The position numbers were made by a program, and so were the translations under genes. From Streptomyces sp. NBC_01232 (GTDB lineage Bacteria > Actinomycetota > Actinomycetes > Streptomycetales > Streptomycetaceae): 64,000 nucleotides of DNA. Shown one piece after another: positions 51,105 to 60,866 of this stretch. Below the pieces are notes generated by a model. The model ran no database searches, had not been told where the DNA came from, and saw nothing but the letters and a program-made list of their open reading frames with translations. The stretch is from contig NZ_CP108518.1 in the NCBI RefSeq assembly GCF_035989885.1, forward strand, positions 7,121,001 to 7,185,000, in the 5' to 3' direction. Each line of letters opens with the position of its first letter. Position 1 is the first letter of the stretch.

Positions 51105-53873
51105 CTAGCCCCTCGCTGCTTGCATCTTCTGCCAGACCACATCCCTCGTCACCGGCATTTCGGTGAAGCGCACGCCCGTCGCGTCCCGCAGGGCGTTGGC
51201 GAAGGCCGGTCCCACCGGGTTGAAGGGGCTCTCGCTCATGGACTTGGCGCCGAGCGGCCCGATCGCGTCCGAGGTCTCCATGAAGTGAACCTCGGTGCGC
51301 GGGACATCGGCGTACTGGGGCAGCCGGTAGCGGCGGAACGCCGCCGTGGTCACCTCCCCGCGCCCGTCGACCCGTACGGTCTCGAAGAGGGTGGCGCCCA
51401 GCGCCTGGGCCACACCGCCCTCCACCTGGCCGCGGCACTGCATCGGGTTCATGACCTTGCCCGCGTCCGCCGCGTGCACGCTGCGCAGGATCTTCATCTC
51501 GCCGGTGTCCGGGTCCACCGCCAGGCGGAACCACTGGGCGTTGAAGGCCACCGAGCGGGGCGAGCCGCCCCAGTGGCCGTCCGCCGCCAGCTCCTCCAGC
51601 CTGCCCCTGTCGTACGCGGCCTCGTACAGCTCCTTCAGGGTGACGATCCGGCCCGCGCAGTCGAAGGTCTCGGGGCCCAGCTTGCACAGGTGCCGGGCCA
51701 CGCCCGTGTGCCGGGCCGCGAAGGTCAGGAGGCGTTCCGCGAGCGAGTGGGCGGCCAGCATCACCGCCTTGCCCGCCACCACCGTGCCGGCCGAGCCGAA
51801 CGCGCCGGTGTCGTGGCGGACGACGTCCGTGTCGGACTGGCGGACCGTGATCCGGTCCACCGTCGTGTTCAGCGCGCCCGCGGTGATCTGCTGGTGGACG
51901 GTGGTCGTGCCGTTGCCGAACTCCGCCGTGCCGACCGCGATGTCGTACGTGCCGTCGCGCAGCAGACTGACCCGGGCATCGGCGAAGTGGCCGCCGGGCG
52001 GGCCGGTCGCGATCATCGCGACCGCCGCGCCCGTCCCGGTGAGCCAGCCCTCCGGAACGTCCTCGTGGCTGCGGTCCTCGGCGATGGCCCTGCGCACCAC
52101 GTCCATGCACTGCTTCATCCCGTACGAGGCGATGAAGAGGTCCTCCTCGTGACCGATCGGCGTCACCATGTGGTCACCGGGCCCGATGACGTTCTTCTCG
52201 CGCAGGACGAGCGGGTCCATGCCGAGCCGGATGGCGAGCTCGTCCATCGCCGATTCGACGGCGAAGAGGACCTGGCCCAGGCCGTAGCCGCGGAAGGCGC
52301 CCGCCGGGACGCCGTTGGTGTAGACCGAGTACGCCTCCACCTCCTTGTTCGGCGCCTTGTAGACGGCGAAGGACTCTCCGACGCTGTGGAACATGACCGC
52401 CGGGCCGTGGTTGCCGTAGGCGCCGGTGTTGGAGACCACGCGGATGCGCAGCGCGGTGAGGGTGCCGTCGGACGTGGCCCCGATCTTGATGGTGATCTTG
52501 AAGGGGTGGCGGGTGGTGGCCCCGTAGAACTGCTCGGCCCGGGTGAATTCGAGTTTCACCGGCCGGCGCAGCTTCAGGGCGGCGAGGACCACTATGTCCT
52601 CGGTCAGCATCTCCTGCTTGCCGCCGAACCCGCCGCCCACGCGGCCCGCGACGACGCGGACCTCGTCCTCACCCAGGTCGTAGAGGGCGCACAGCGCCCG
52701 CCGGGTCAGGAAAGGGGCCTGTGTGGAGGAGCGGACGGTGATGCGCTCGCCGTCGCCGTCCTCCTTGGGTTCGAAGTACGCGACGCTGCCGTGGGTCTCC
52801 AGGCTGGCGTGCTGGACGCGCTGGGTCCGGTAGGTCTCCTCGTAGACGACGTCCGCCTCCGCGTACCCCTTCTCCATGTCGCCGAGCGTGTGGTGGACCT
52901 CGCCGCACACGTTGTTCTCGGCGCGGAAGATCCCCGACCCGGGGCCCTTGGGGTGAAGGACGGGCGCGCCCGGGAGCATGGCCTCCTCCGGGTCGATGAC
53001 GTACGGGAGCTGCTCGTACGTGACGAGCACGCGCCGGCAGCCCTCCTCGGCCGCCTGCTCGCTGTCGGCGACCACGGCGGCGACGCGCTGGCCGACGAAG
53101 CGGACCACGTCGTCCAGGACCCGGGTGTCCATCGGGTCCTCGGTCGGATGCTCGTGGCGGGCGGACGAGTACAGGCGGTCCGGGGCGTCGTGGTGGGTGA
53201 ACACGGCGTGTACGCCCGGTACCTGGAGGGCGTCCCTGATGTCGATCCCGACGATCCGGGCGTGCGGGTGCGGGGAGCGCAGCAGCTTCATGTGCAACAG
53301 GCCGGGCACCTCGACGTCGAAGGTGTAGCGGGCCGTGCCGGTGACGACCTGGGGTCCCGCAGGGGCGCCCAGGGACTTGCCCACGGCCTTTCCGGCCTCC
53401 GGGGTCTCGGTGTGCTTCACCCCGCGCACCGCGTCCTCGATGGCCCGGTAACCCGTACAGCGGCAGATGTTGCCCTTGAACGCGCGCGGGAGGTCCTGGA
53501 GCTTGCCGTCGTCGTGGGCGGTGCCCTCCTCGGCCTGGAGGGCGGCGGTGGTCATCAGGAAGCCGGCCGTGCAGAAGCCGCACTGGAAGCCCTGGGCGTC
53601 CAGGAACTGCTGCTGCGCCGGATGGAGTTCGCCGCCGGAGCAGGCCAGTCCCTCCACGGTGGTGACGGACCGGCCCTCGGCGCGGACGGCCGGGTAGAGG
53701 CAGCTGTGCACCGGCTGCCCGTCGACGTGGACCGTGCAGGCGCCGCAGTCGCCCTGATCGCAGCCCTTCTTCACACCGAACCAGCCGCGCTCGCGCAGAT
53801 AGGTGCGCAGGCACTGGCCGGCCCGGGGCTCGGTGTCGAAGCGCCGCTTGTTGATCTCGATCTCGTACGTCAT
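51105..53873 (-). CDS. Xanthine dehydrogenase-family subunit, fused [2Fe-2S] and molybdopterin domains
   Basis: A 922-residue fusion. The N-terminal ferredoxin has the plant-type cluster ([16 protein letters not shown]...HSC), and the second [2Fe-2S] domain has QCGFCTAGF and ICRCTGY. From ~residue 180 the aldehyde oxidase/xanthine dehydrogenase Mo domain follows, with GGGFGGKQE and the catalytic-type Glu881 (GAKSMSES). FAD is supplied by the separate upstream gene, with which it overlaps by 4 bp (ATG 53873). It hydroxylates purines, aldehydes or N-heterocycles; the adjacent PucR regulator favours purines. Fe-S and Mo parts are more often separate subunits. Confidence 0.92.
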   Translation of the reverse strand: MTYEIEINKRRFDTEPRAGQCLRTYLRERGWFGVKKGCDQGDCGACTVHVDGQPVHSCLYPAVRAEGRSVTTVEGLACSGGELHPAQQQFLDAQGFQCGFCTAGFLMTTAALQAEEGTAHDDGKLQDLPRAFKGNICRCTGYRAIEDAVRGVKHTETPEAGKAVGKSLGAPAGPQVVTGTARYTFDVEVPGLLHMKLLRSPHPHARIVGIDIRDALQVPGVHAVFTHHDAPDRLYSSARHEHPTEDPMDTRVLDDVVRFVGQRVAAVVADSEQAAEEGCRRVLVTYEQLPYVIDPEEAMLPGAPVLHPKGPGSGIFRAENNVCGEVHHTLGDMEKGYAEADVVYEETYRTQRVQHASLETHGSVAYFEPKEDGDGERITVRSSTQAPFLTRRALCALYDLGEDEVRVVAGRVGGGFGGKQEMLTEDIVVLAALKLRRPVKLEFTRAEQFYGATTRHPFKITIKIGATSDGTLTALRIRVVSNTGAYGNHGPAVMFHSVGESFAVYKAPNKEVEAYSVYTNGVPAGAFRGYGLGQVLFAVESAMDELAIRLGMDPLVLREKNVIGPGDHMVTPIGHEEDLFIASYGMKQCMDVVRRAIAEDRSHEDVPEGWLTGTGAAVAMIATGPPGGHFADARVSLLRDGTYDIAVGTAEFGNGTTTVHQQITAGALNTTVDRITVRQSDTDVVRHDTGAFGSAGTVVAGKAVMLAAHSLAERLLTFAARHTGVARHLCKLGPETFDCAGRIVTLKELYEAAYDRGRLEELAADGHWGGSPRSVAFNAQWFRLAVDPDTGEMKILRSVHAADAGKVMNPMQCRGQVEGGVAQALGATLFETVRVDGRGEVTTAAFRRYRLPQYADVPRTEVHFMETSDAIGPLGAKSMSESPFNPVGPAFANALRDATGVRFTEMPVTRDVVWQKMQAARG

Positions 53874-54694
53874 CGGTCGTCCTCGCTGGTGAGCTCGCGG
53901 CGGATCTCCTCGGCCAGGCGCAGGGCCATGTGGCGTCGCCATTCGGGCAGTCCGTGGATGTCGTCGTACCACTCGTCGGGCCGGACGCCGCCGTCGATCG
54001 CCGCGCGCAGTGCGGCGGCGGTGGGCGGCAGCGCGAACCAGAACCGGAAGGGGCGGGTGGTGGCGGCGCTGACCGTGACGGCGAGGGAGCCGTCCGCGGG
54101 GTCGCAGGCCCCGATGACGAGGGCGCCGGAGCGCCCGAGTCCGTACAGGGACGCCTGCCGGAAGGCCGTACGGGAGTCCAGCGCATTCGGGGGCAGGCGG
54201 ACGGACCGCAGCAGCTCGCCCTCGCGCAGGTTCTTCACGCCGGCGCCGAGGATGAAGTCGGTGACGGGCATCCGCCGGGTCGCGCCGTCCTGACCCTGGA
54301 GGAAAACGGTGCCGTCGAGGCCGGCCGTGAGGGAGACCATCGGACCGGCGGGGAGGCCGTTGCAGAGGTTCCCGCCGACGGTCGCCATGTTCCAGATCTT
54401 GAAGCTGGCGAGGAAGGCCCGGCAGCACTGCTCGAAGAGCGGCGCGGCCGTCGTGGGCAGGGTCCGGGCGAAGCGCGAGAGCTCGGTGATGGTGCAGGTC
54501 GCGGCGATGTCCAGGGAGCCGTCGGGCTGCCAGGACAGCGGCGGCCAGCCCATGCGGGAGAGGTCGACCAGGCGGCGGATGTGCGGCTGCGGCTCGGAGA
54601 AGAGGTACGTACCGCCGCCGAGCCAGGCGTCGCCGGGACGCCAGGGCTCGCGGCGGCGGGCGTCGCGTACGTCGAGCACCGTGTTGAGATCCAA
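53870..54694 (-). CDS. FAD-binding subunit of the molybdenum hydroxylase
   Basis: A 274-residue FAD-binding (CoxM/CutM/XdhB-type) subunit. The PCMH motif [16 protein letters not shown], then the AA-binding [23 protein letters not shown] and a C-terminal CO-dehydrogenase flavoprotein domain. It transfers electrons from the Fe-S clusters of the downstream fused subunit to NAD+ or oxygen. I take TTG 54694 (DLNTVLDVR follows), where family similarity begins; GTG 54808 would add 38 residues of low-complexity sequence. First gene of the operon, divergent from pucR. Confidence 0.85.
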   Translation of the reverse strand: MDLNTVLDVRDARRREPWRPGDAWLGGGTYLFSEPQPHIRRLVDLSRMGWPPLSWQPDGSLDIAATCTITELSRFARTLPTTAAPLFEQCCRAFLASFKIWNMATVGGNLCNGLPAGPMVSLTAGLDGTVFLQGQDGATRRMPVTDFILGAGVKNLREGELLRSVRLPPNALDSRTAFRQASLYGLGRSGALVIGACDPADGSLAVTVSAATTRPFRFWFALPPTAAALRAAIDGGVRPDEWYDDIHGLPEWRRHMALRLAEEIRRELTSEDDR

Positions 54695-54920
54695 TTCGCG
54701 CCACCAGCCTTTCTGGCCTGACAGGAGGGTTTCCGCCAGTGAAGCAACGGGAGCGGGGCCGGGACGACTGGTCCCGGCCACGGAATCGGACGACCCCGCA
54801 GTCCTCACTCATGGAGGATCAACCAAGAGGCATACCGTGTGCTTCACCTAGCATTTACGATGACTCAGCCTCTGTTCACCTCGCGAATGTGGGCATCGCC
54901 CACCGCAAGGAGTCCCCGCC

Positions 54921-56390
54921 ATGCACGTCCTGGACCTGCTCCAGCTCGACAGCCTCGGTCTCAGCCTGCTCTGGGGCGAGGAAGCACTTCTCGGCCAGGA
55001 GGTCGTCGGGGTCACCGCCACCGACCTGGAGGAGCCGGGCCGGTTCCTGGGCCCCGGGGAGCTCGTACTGAGCGGACTGGTGTGGTGGGCCGAGGGCGAC
55101 GTCACGAAGGCCGACCGGTTCGTCGGCGCCCTCGCCGACGCCGGAGCCACCGCCCTGCTGGCCGGCGAGGAGACCCACGGCAGGGTCCCCGAGGAACTCG
55201 TCGCCGCCTGCCGGGCCCACCGGGTGCCGATCGTGGCCGTCCCCGCGCGCACCAGCTTCCGGGCGGTGACCGAGGCGGTGTACCTGCGCCAGTGGGGCGA
55301 CCTGAGCCGCCGTCCGACCCGGCTCTTCGCGCTCCCCGAGAACGTGCGCGGTGAGCTCAGCCGGCTGGTGGAGGAAGGGGCCGGACCGGAGGAACTCCTC
55401 GACCGCGCCTGCGCCCACCTGGGCCGGGTGTCCTGCTATCTGCTCACCGCCAGCGGCCGCACTGTGGCCCGTACGCCCTCCGCCCCCGAGCTCCCCGCCC
55501 GGCAGGCGTCGGCCGCCTCCGCGCGCGGCGGGGTCTGGCTGCGCGTCGAGGCCGAGAGCTCCCCGTACGACGCCTGGCAGCTGCACGTCCCGGACCCGGA
55601 CGCGGCGCCCCCGCGGGTGCTCCACGAGATCGCCGAGGTGCTCGCCCAGTGCCGCAGCGGGCAGACCCGCCGGGCCGCCGCGCAGCGGCTGGCCGGACGG
55701 GAACTGATCGGCGTCCTGGAGGGGACGCCCGCGGGGAACGCGCCCGCGGACACCGGAGCCCTGGAAGAGGCGCTCGCCAAGGCCGGCCTGCCGGTGGGCG
55801 GCTCGTACCGGGTACTGGCGGCGACCTCGGGCGACGCGCTGGCGGAGGGGCTCAGCCACCTGGAGGGCGCCGCGTACGCGGTGGGGCGGACCGCGGCGGT
55901 GCTGTACGAGGACCCGGCCGCCGCGACCGACGTGGCGGGCCGGCTCCGCGCGGTGTGGCCGATGCTCCAGCAGTGCGGGGGACCGCAGACCGAGCTCCGC
56001 CTGGGCCTCGGGATCCGAGCCGGGGGCCTGGAGGGGCTGCGGGCCTCGCTCAGCCAGGCCCGGTTCGCCCTGACCGCGGCGGACGAGGCGGTCCCGGTGC
56101 GCGGGGTCGAGCAGCTGGACACGCTCGGGGAGCTGATGGCGGGGATCCCGCCGGAGGTGCGGTCGGTGTACGGGGCGCGGATCCTCGGGGCGCTCGGGGA
56201 CGGAATGCTGCGGGAAACCCTGGAGGTCTTCCTGGCCAACAACTGCTCCTGGGCGCGCACGGCGGAGGCACTGCACCTGCACGTGAACACCGTGCACTAC
56301 CGGATCGAGCGGGTGGAGGTCCTGACGGGCCGTGACCTGTCCCGCCTCGACCACAAGCTGGACCTGTACGCGGCGCTGCGCTGCGGCTGA
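54921..56390 (+). CDS. PucR family transcriptional regulator
   Basis: A 489-residue regulator. An N-terminal PucR domain (~1-120, VLDLLQLDSLGLSLLWGEEA) precedes a GGDEF-like middle region. The C-terminal PucR-type HTH is at ~435-480 (LEVFLANNCSWARTAEALHLHVNTVHYRIERVE). PucR proteins control purine degradation, which fits the divergent molybdenum hydroxylase genes. ATG 54921 follows AAGGAGTCC. The ~225-bp divergent spacer would hold its operator; an AGGTGAA motif occurs twice there on the minus strand (~54849 and ~54876). Confidence 0.9.
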   Translation: MHVLDLLQLDSLGLSLLWGEEALLGQEVVGVTATDLEEPGRFLGPGELVLSGLVWWAEGDVTKADRFVGALADAGATALLAGEETHGRVPEELVAACRAHRVPIVAVPARTSFRAVTEAVYLRQWGDLSRRPTRLFALPENVRGELSRLVEEGAGPEELLDRACAHLGRVSCYLLTASGRTVARTPSAPELPARQASAASARGGVWLRVEAESSPYDAWQLHVPDPDAAPPRVLHEIAEVLAQCRSGQTRRAAAQRLAGRELIGVLEGTPAGNAPADTGALEEALAKAGLPVGGSYRVLAATSGDALAEGLSHLEGAAYAVGRTAAVLYEDPAAATDVAGRLRAVWPMLQQCGGPQTELRLGLGIRAGGLEGLRASLSQARFALTAADEAVPVRGVEQLDTLGELMAGIPPEVRSVYGARILGALGDGMLRETLEVFLANNCSWARTAEALHLHVNTVHYRIERVEVLTGRDLSRLDHKLDLYAALRCG

Positions 56391-56440
56391 CGGGCGCGGC
56401 GGTCGGGGAGCCGCGGCCGGGAGGGGCAGGGCCGAGGGGC

Positions 56441-56839
56441 CTACGGCAGTTCGATGTGGACCTCGGTGGACTTGACCCGGGCCGTGACGGTCGATCCGAC
56501 CACGATGCCGAGCTGCTCGACCGACTCCCGGGTCACCAGGGACACCACGCGGTGCGGACCCGACTGGATCTCCACCTGGGCGGCGACGTCGTCGAGCCGT
56601 ACGGCGGTGACGATCCCGGCGAAGGAGTTGCGGACGGACGTGAGGGCGGCGCCCGGCGGCAACCGGTGCAGCCCGGCCGCCCGTTCCTCGGCGAAGGCGG
56701 CGAGGACCGCGCCGTCGACGGTCCGCGACCCGTCCGCGGTACGGCCGGCGGCCAGCCGGCCCGTCTCCGTCCAACGGCGGACGGTCTCGGGGCTCACGCG
56801 CAGCAGCTGGGCGGCCTGCCCCAGGGAGTACGTCGGCAC
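56441..56839 (-). CDS. HTH-Mop (TOBE) molybdate-responsive regulator
   Basis: A 132-residue protein. A MerR/excisionase-like HTH (YSLGQAAQLLRVSPETVRRWTETGRL, ~4-30) is joined to a single Mop/TOBE domain (~65-130, RNSFAGIVTAVRLDDVAAQVEIQ). The arrangement is that of ModE-like molybdate sensors in high-GC Gram-positives. GTG 56839 is 6 nt after a TATGCT -10-like hexamer, so the transcript may be leaderless. It would sense molybdate and could control the molybdenum genes between 50 and 57 kb or modABC elsewhere. Confidence 0.88.
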   Translation of the reverse strand: MPTYSLGQAAQLLRVSPETVRRWTETGRLAAGRTADGSRTVDGAVLAAFAEERAAGLHRLPPGAALTSVRNSFAGIVTAVRLDDVAAQVEIQSGPHRVVSLVTRESVEQLGIVVGSTVTARVKSTEVHIELP

Positions 56840-56945
56840 GCCCGCAGCATAGGCGGCGCCGCGCAGCTCCGGACGAGGAGGCACCCGGGACCGCCGGTCC
56901 CGGGTGCCTCCCGTCAGCACGTGCCGCCGCCCGCCGCCGACTCTG

Positions 56946-57111
56946 CTAGTGCTGTGACCGGAAAGGTCCACCGGGTCGCGGCGCCCGGCACGGCACCTCG
57001 CCGCGTTGTCGGACCACGCAAGTACGTCCAGTACGAGCCGCGGCCCTCCGCCTTGCGATGCACCGCACCGGACACCGCGACCCCGGCACACCTTTCCGGC
57101 CACAGCACTAG
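56946..57111. mobile_element. MITE-like element, 166 bp, with 22-bp terminal inverted repeats
   Basis: The ends 56946-56967 and 57090-57111 are inverted repeats matching at 21 of 22 positions (CTAGTGCTGTG(A/G)CCGGAAAGGT). Weaker complementarity continues inward (GGGTCGCGG/CCGCGACCCC). Both ends finish in CTAG, compatible with TA target duplication. It has no coding capacity. The right end overlaps the stop codon (TAG) of the secreted glycine-rich gene. It is probably a non-autonomous transposon mobilised in trans. Confidence 0.7.
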
Positions 57112-58907
57112 GAAGCCGTGCGGCACTGGCCGGACCGGGGCCCCTGGACGAGGGTGCCCGTGTGAACCAGCTCCGGTGCGTTGCCCTCGCAGCGCAGGGG
57201 TCCGGTGACCTGGTTGGCCCGGAACGCGGGGGCGCCCGCGTCGGGCAGTGGTCCATTGCCGCTGTTGCCGTCGATCCGAACCGGTCCAATGACCGTGTTG
57301 GCCGAAGCCTGGAGACCGCCGGTGTTGCCCTCCAGGGTCAGCGGTCCCTGGAAGGTGTTGCCGCCGCACCCGGCCGTCTCGCGGTCCGAGCCGGCCAGGA
57401 CGTGGCCGGTGCTTCCCGTGACGGAGACGGGGCCGGTGAGACGTGAGTGGCAGATGGTGACGGCGAGCGCGCCCTCGGCGGACACCGGGCCCGTGACACG
57501 GGCGTCCGTGACGGCCAGGGACCCGCCCGGCGCCACCTTGACGGGACCGGTCTGGCTGCCGCCGGAGGCGATGCAGAGCGCCTGGCCGGCGGCCACCGTC
57601 AGGGTGCCGACGCGGGCCGTCGTGATGCACGGCCGGCTGAAGCCGACGGTGACCTCGGACGGCGCCGCCGTCGCCCCCGGCGCGTGGCTCGTGTCCCCGC
57701 CGTACGACGCGGTGATCGCGTGGGGGCCGGGCCGCAACGCGGCGGTGCGCAGCAGGGCCCGGCCGCCGTCGAGGGGCACGGCCGCCAGCGGGGTCGTCCC
57801 GTCGAAGAAGGTGACCGTCCCGCCCGGCGTCACCGGGCCGGCCGCGGAGACGGCGGCGGTCAGGGTGACGGGGTGCCCGAACAGCGGTGCGGCCGTGTCG
57901 GCGGCCACCGTGAGCGTGGCCGTGTAGCGGAACGAGACGACGGCCCGGCCGTTGCCGCGGTTCACACCGGGCAGCAGGGAAACGTCGGTCGCCGCGGGGG
58001 CCGCGAAGCCGCTGCCGCCCCCGCCACCGGCCCCGTACAGGTTGTCGGGGTTCCCGCCGCCGGAGCCGCCTCCGCCGCCGAAGTAGCCGCCGCCCCCGCC
58101 TCCGCCGCCGTTGCCGCCGCGTGCGCCGTTGCCGCCGGGGCCGCCGCTGCCCGGATTGGGCTGCCCGGTATTGGGGTCGATGTCGCTCCCGGCCGTTCCG
58201 GGGCCGCCGAGGGCGGAGTTGGGGCTGCCGGTGCCGTGGGCGCTCCGGGTCGCGCCGCCGCCCGCCACGCCGGATCCCGGCTGGCCGCCGCCCTGTCCGC
58301 CGGGTTCGCCGGCCGGGCCGCCGCCGTGGCCGCCGCGCAGCAGGGGCCCGCCGTTGCCGGCGCCCCCGCCGCCACCGGCGACGAGGATCCGGTCGGCCGG
58401 GCCGAAGGCGCCGACGCGTACGTCGGTGGCGCCGCCGCCGGAGCCGCCCCCGCCGTGCGCGCCGCCGCCTCCGGCCCCGTGGCCCGTGCCGCCGGGCCGG
58501 GCGTACTCGCCGCGCCGCGAGCTGCCGGAACTCCCGGCGCCGCCCACCGTGATCTGCAGGTTCTGCCCGGCGCTCACGGCGAAGGTCGCGCGGGTCCCGC
58601 CGCCGAGCCCGCCGGGTGCCCCCTCGTTCGGGGGGTTGGGGGTGACGAAGCCGGCCGCGCTGCCGCCCTCGGCGCCGAACACGTCGATGGTCGCCGCGCT
58701 CACGCCCTCAGGGACGGTGAAGAGGTCCGTACCGACCGCCGTGTAGGTGCAGGCGGGGGGTGAGGCGGTGAACGTGCCGCCCGCGCCGCAGGGCGACGGC
58801 GATGGTGCCTGGGCCGGATCGGCGGTCGCGGGTACCGCCGCCAGCACGGCTGCCAGCAGACCGGTCACGCCGGCCGATACTGCTGCCTTGGATCTGAAGA
58901 GTCTCAA
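57108..58907 (-). CDS. Secreted glycine-rich protein with Ig-like domain
   Basis: A 599-residue exported protein. Signal peptide ~1-30. The N-terminal domain (TYTAVGTDLFTVPEGVSAATIDVFGAEGG) leads into a very Gly-rich region (~80-300) like the glycine-rich domains of receptor-type surface proteins. A bacterial Ig-like repeat follows (~310-420, TVTFFDGTTPLAAVPLDGGRA). The C-terminal ~170 residues are built of short TGPV/QGPL-type repeats suggestive of a beta-solenoid. The start is TTG 58907. Its stop codon lies in the end of the MITE-like element. Likely a surface or matrix protein. Confidence 0.8.
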   Translation of the reverse strand: MRLFRSKAAVSAGVTGLLAAVLAAVPATADPAQAPSPSPCGAGGTFTASPPACTYTAVGTDLFTVPEGVSAATIDVFGAEGGSAAGFVTPNPPNEGAPGGLGGGTRATFAVSAGQNLQITVGGAGSSGSSRRGEYARPGGTGHGAGGGGAHGGGGSGGGATDVRVGAFGPADRILVAGGGGGAGNGGPLLRGGHGGGPAGEPGGQGGGQPGSGVAGGGATRSAHGTGSPNSALGGPGTAGSDIDPNTGQPNPGSGGPGGNGARGGNGGGGGGGGYFGGGGGSGGGNPDNLYGAGGGGGSGFAAPAATDVSLLPGVNRGNGRAVVSFRYTATLTVAADTAAPLFGHPVTLTAAVSAAGPVTPGGTVTFFDGTTPLAAVPLDGGRALLRTAALRPGPHAITASYGGDTSHAPGATAAPSEVTVGFSRPCITTARVGTLTVAAGQALCIASGGSQTGPVKVAPGGSLAVTDARVTGPVSAEGALAVTICHSRLTGPVSVTGSTGHVLAGSDRETAGCGGNTFQGPLTLEGNTGGLQASANTVIGPVRIDGNSGNGPLPDAGAPAFRANQVTGPLRCEGNAPELVHTGTLVQGPRSGQCRTAS

Positions 58908-58957
58908 CGAGGTTCCAAACGAGAGTACTTGGGAAGAGGTGCGCTGCTGTCGGTGGC

Positions 58958-60037
58958 TCAGACGCCGTCGTCGGCGCAGAGCGCCCAGGCGTCGGAGTAG
59001 GTGCCCGGAGAGCTGCCCCCGCCGGTGTGGGTGACGGCCGTCCAGTAGGAGGCGGTGGTGGTTCCGTCGCCGACCGGGGTGCCGCCGGAGTTGCTGGGGT
59101 AGCTGCCGTTGAGGTGGTCGCCGACGGAACCGGGCCCGGTGAAGCTGGTGGTCGTGACGTTGCCTCCGCTGATCGCGGCGCCGCCGCCGACCAGCTTTCC
59201 GTCGTTGCCGCCGCAGCCGACCGTGACGGTCTGGCCGCTGGTCGCCGCGGTCGGACCGCTCACCTCGCTGTGGCGGACCGTGACCGTGGCGCCACTGACG
59301 TCGATGTTGGTGCCGCTGCAGATCGCGTACGCGTACGTGGTGTTGTTGCTGTTGCCGCCGCCACCGTTCCAGCCGACCGCGCTCCAGGAGTCGGGGTCGC
59401 TCTCACCGTCGGCCGCGGCCTTCTGGCCGAAACCGTGGGCGGAGTCGTTGAAGGTGGGGAAGCTCGCGATCGGCTTGAGGCTGCCGACGCCGGCCGGGGT
59501 GATGCGGGCGCCGCCGCCGAGCAGCCGGGTGTTGGCCGGGCAGGTGGCCGTGACCAGGCCCACCGTGCCGCTGCTCGTCGGCCCGGCGAGCTTGTTCATC
59601 ACCACTTGGGTGTGGTTGATCAGGCTGCTGGTGAAGCACATCGCGTACGGCGTGCTGGAGAAGGAGGCGTTCACCGCGCCGCCGCTGCCGCCGATGCCGA
59701 GCCAGTGGGTCACGTCGGTACCGACCACGCCGGTGGAGCCGGTGTACTCGGTGCTGCCGTCGGGGCTCGGCGAGGTGCCGTTGATCTTGTTGCCGTTCGA
59801 CGATGTGCCGGTGCCGATGGCCTGGTTGACACCGCCACCGGAGATCAGGCCGCTGCTGCAGGCGGCGTTCGTCGATATCTCGGAGAAGGGCGAGCCGGGC
59901 CCCATGGTGGCGCCCGGGGTCTTCACGGTCACGCCGACCGTGTTGGCGTACGCGATTCCCGGCACGGCAAGGGCCAGCAGGGCGCCCACGACCAGCGCCT
60001 TCCTGGCGGCAGGGCGCCGCAGAAGCATCTTTCGCAT
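58958..60037 (-). CDS. Secreted protein of unknown function, Gly/Ser/Thr-rich
   Basis: A 359-residue exported protein: signal peptide ~1-31 (ALLALAVPGIAYA), then a Gly/Ser/Thr/Asn-rich beta-type sequence. Its repeated pattern of LxGGGA with paired cysteines (ACSSGLISGGGV, CPANTRLLGGGARI, GCGGNDGKLVGGGAAI) suggests three homologous units of ~110 residues. I do not recognise a named family beyond secreted actinomycete proteins. ATG 60037 follows AAGGGGAG. It is immediately upstream of the glycine-rich gene on the same strand (50-bp gap), so the two may be coexpressed. Confidence 0.75.
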   Translation of the reverse strand: MRKMLLRRPAARKALVVGALLALAVPGIAYANTVGVTVKTPGATMGPGSPFSEISTNAACSSGLISGGGVNQAIGTGTSSNGNKINGTSPSPDGSTEYTGSTGVVGTDVTHWLGIGGSGGAVNASFSSTPYAMCFTSSLINHTQVVMNKLAGPTSSGTVGLVTATCPANTRLLGGGARITPAGVGSLKPIASFPTFNDSAHGFGQKAAADGESDPDSWSAVGWNGGGGNSNNTTYAYAICSGTNIDVSGATVTVRHSEVSGPTAATSGQTVTVGCGGNDGKLVGGGAAISGGNVTTTSFTGPGSVGDHLNGSYPSNSGGTPVGDGTTTASYWTAVTHTGGGSSPGTYSDAWALCADDGV

Positions 60038-60432
60038 CAGAATCTCCCCTTCGGAGGTGGATCTCGGCTTGCAGGCGGCCGTGGCCGCACGGCCTCCGAC
60101 GCATCCGTGGTGGTTCTCGGGACTTCGGTCCGACCGAGGTGCCCGCACGGCGTCGACCCGGATCGGGGACAGCGGCGACGGGACGGGGTGTGCGGATTGC
60201 GCATGCGGAATGTATCAGCCAGACTGGGCGGCAGCTGCAGTCGAACCAGTGATTTCACCTAGCAAATGCGGTACTCGCTGGTAGCCGGCCCGGATCCTCT
60301 CGCCGGTCCGTTTTGGTCATCAATGAGGTTTTTCCAATCCCTCACCCGGGTCGTGGCGAATCCCTGGTGAGGCTCCTGAGGCTGAAGGGGCCGTTGAACC
60401 GACCGTCCGATGAAGGGAAGGAGGTGAGTGCG
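60038..60432. other. Divergent intergenic region between two secreted-protein genes
   Basis: 395 bp without a supportable gene. The central part (60245-60345) is AT-richer and probably holds both promoters. The 11-mer TTCACCTAGCA (60254-60264) is shared with the divergent spacer near 54843. Confidence 0.35.
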
Positions 60433-60795
60433 ATGACCGGTTCGCTGCACACGCGGCGTCTGCTCGTGGGGGCCGCGTCGGCCGGACTGCTGGCCGGCGG
60501 GTCGCTGCTGGGCCTCGCCGGCACCGCGAACGCCGCCCCCGCGGCATCCGCCACGGTGACCTCGACGCTCACCGGTGACCGCGACCGCGACCGTGACCAC
60601 CGACAGAACCGGTGGGACCGGTGGGACCGCCATGAGCGGTGCACCTGGGTGAAGGGCCACTGGGAATCGAAGTGGCGCCACGGCAGCGGGCACGACGGCT
60701 GGTGGGGCAAGGACCACTCGAAGCAGAACTGGAATTCCGGCCACTGGGCCAAGCACTGGGTCCCGGGCCACTGGAACTGCCACGGCAAGTGGTAG
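60433..60795 (+). CDS. Small secreted Trp/His-rich protein
   Basis: A 120-residue exported protein I do not recognise. Signal peptide ~1-34 ending in TANAAPA. The mature ~85 residues contain an Asp-Arg repeat (DRDRDRD) and then many Trp and His residues in GHW-type steps (KGHWESKW, SGHWAKHW, PGHWNCHGKW). There are two cysteines, one in RCTW and one in NCHG, that may form a disulfide. The composition could bind metal ions or cell-wall surfaces. ATG 60433 has GGAGG upstream. A perfect hairpin follows the stop. Confidence 0.75.
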   Translation: MTGSLHTRRLLVGAASAGLLAGGSLLGLAGTANAAPAASATVTSTLTGDRDRDRDHRQNRWDRWDRHERCTWVKGHWESKWRHGSGHDGWWGKDHSKQNWNSGHWAKHWVPGHWNCHGKW

Positions 60796-60815
60796 CGCGG
60801 ACCGACCGGCACACA

Positions 60816-60845
60816 GGGGTTCCGGGGTCACCGCCCCGGAACCCC
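60816..60845 (+). terminator. Hairpin terminator
   Basis: A perfect 12-bp stem (60816-60827 with 60834-60845, 6-nt loop) lies 20 nt after the Trp/His-rich gene and before the ATPase gene. Confidence 0.75.
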
Positions 60846-60866
60846 GTCCGTTCCCGAGGAAGAGTC

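Noticed and set aside
51120..54293. Very long open frame on the plus strand opposite the xanthine dehydrogenase-like gene
   Set aside because: It is antisense to a gene with clear motifs. The product is a low-complexity Arg/Gly/His sequence as expected from the GC-rich complementary frame.
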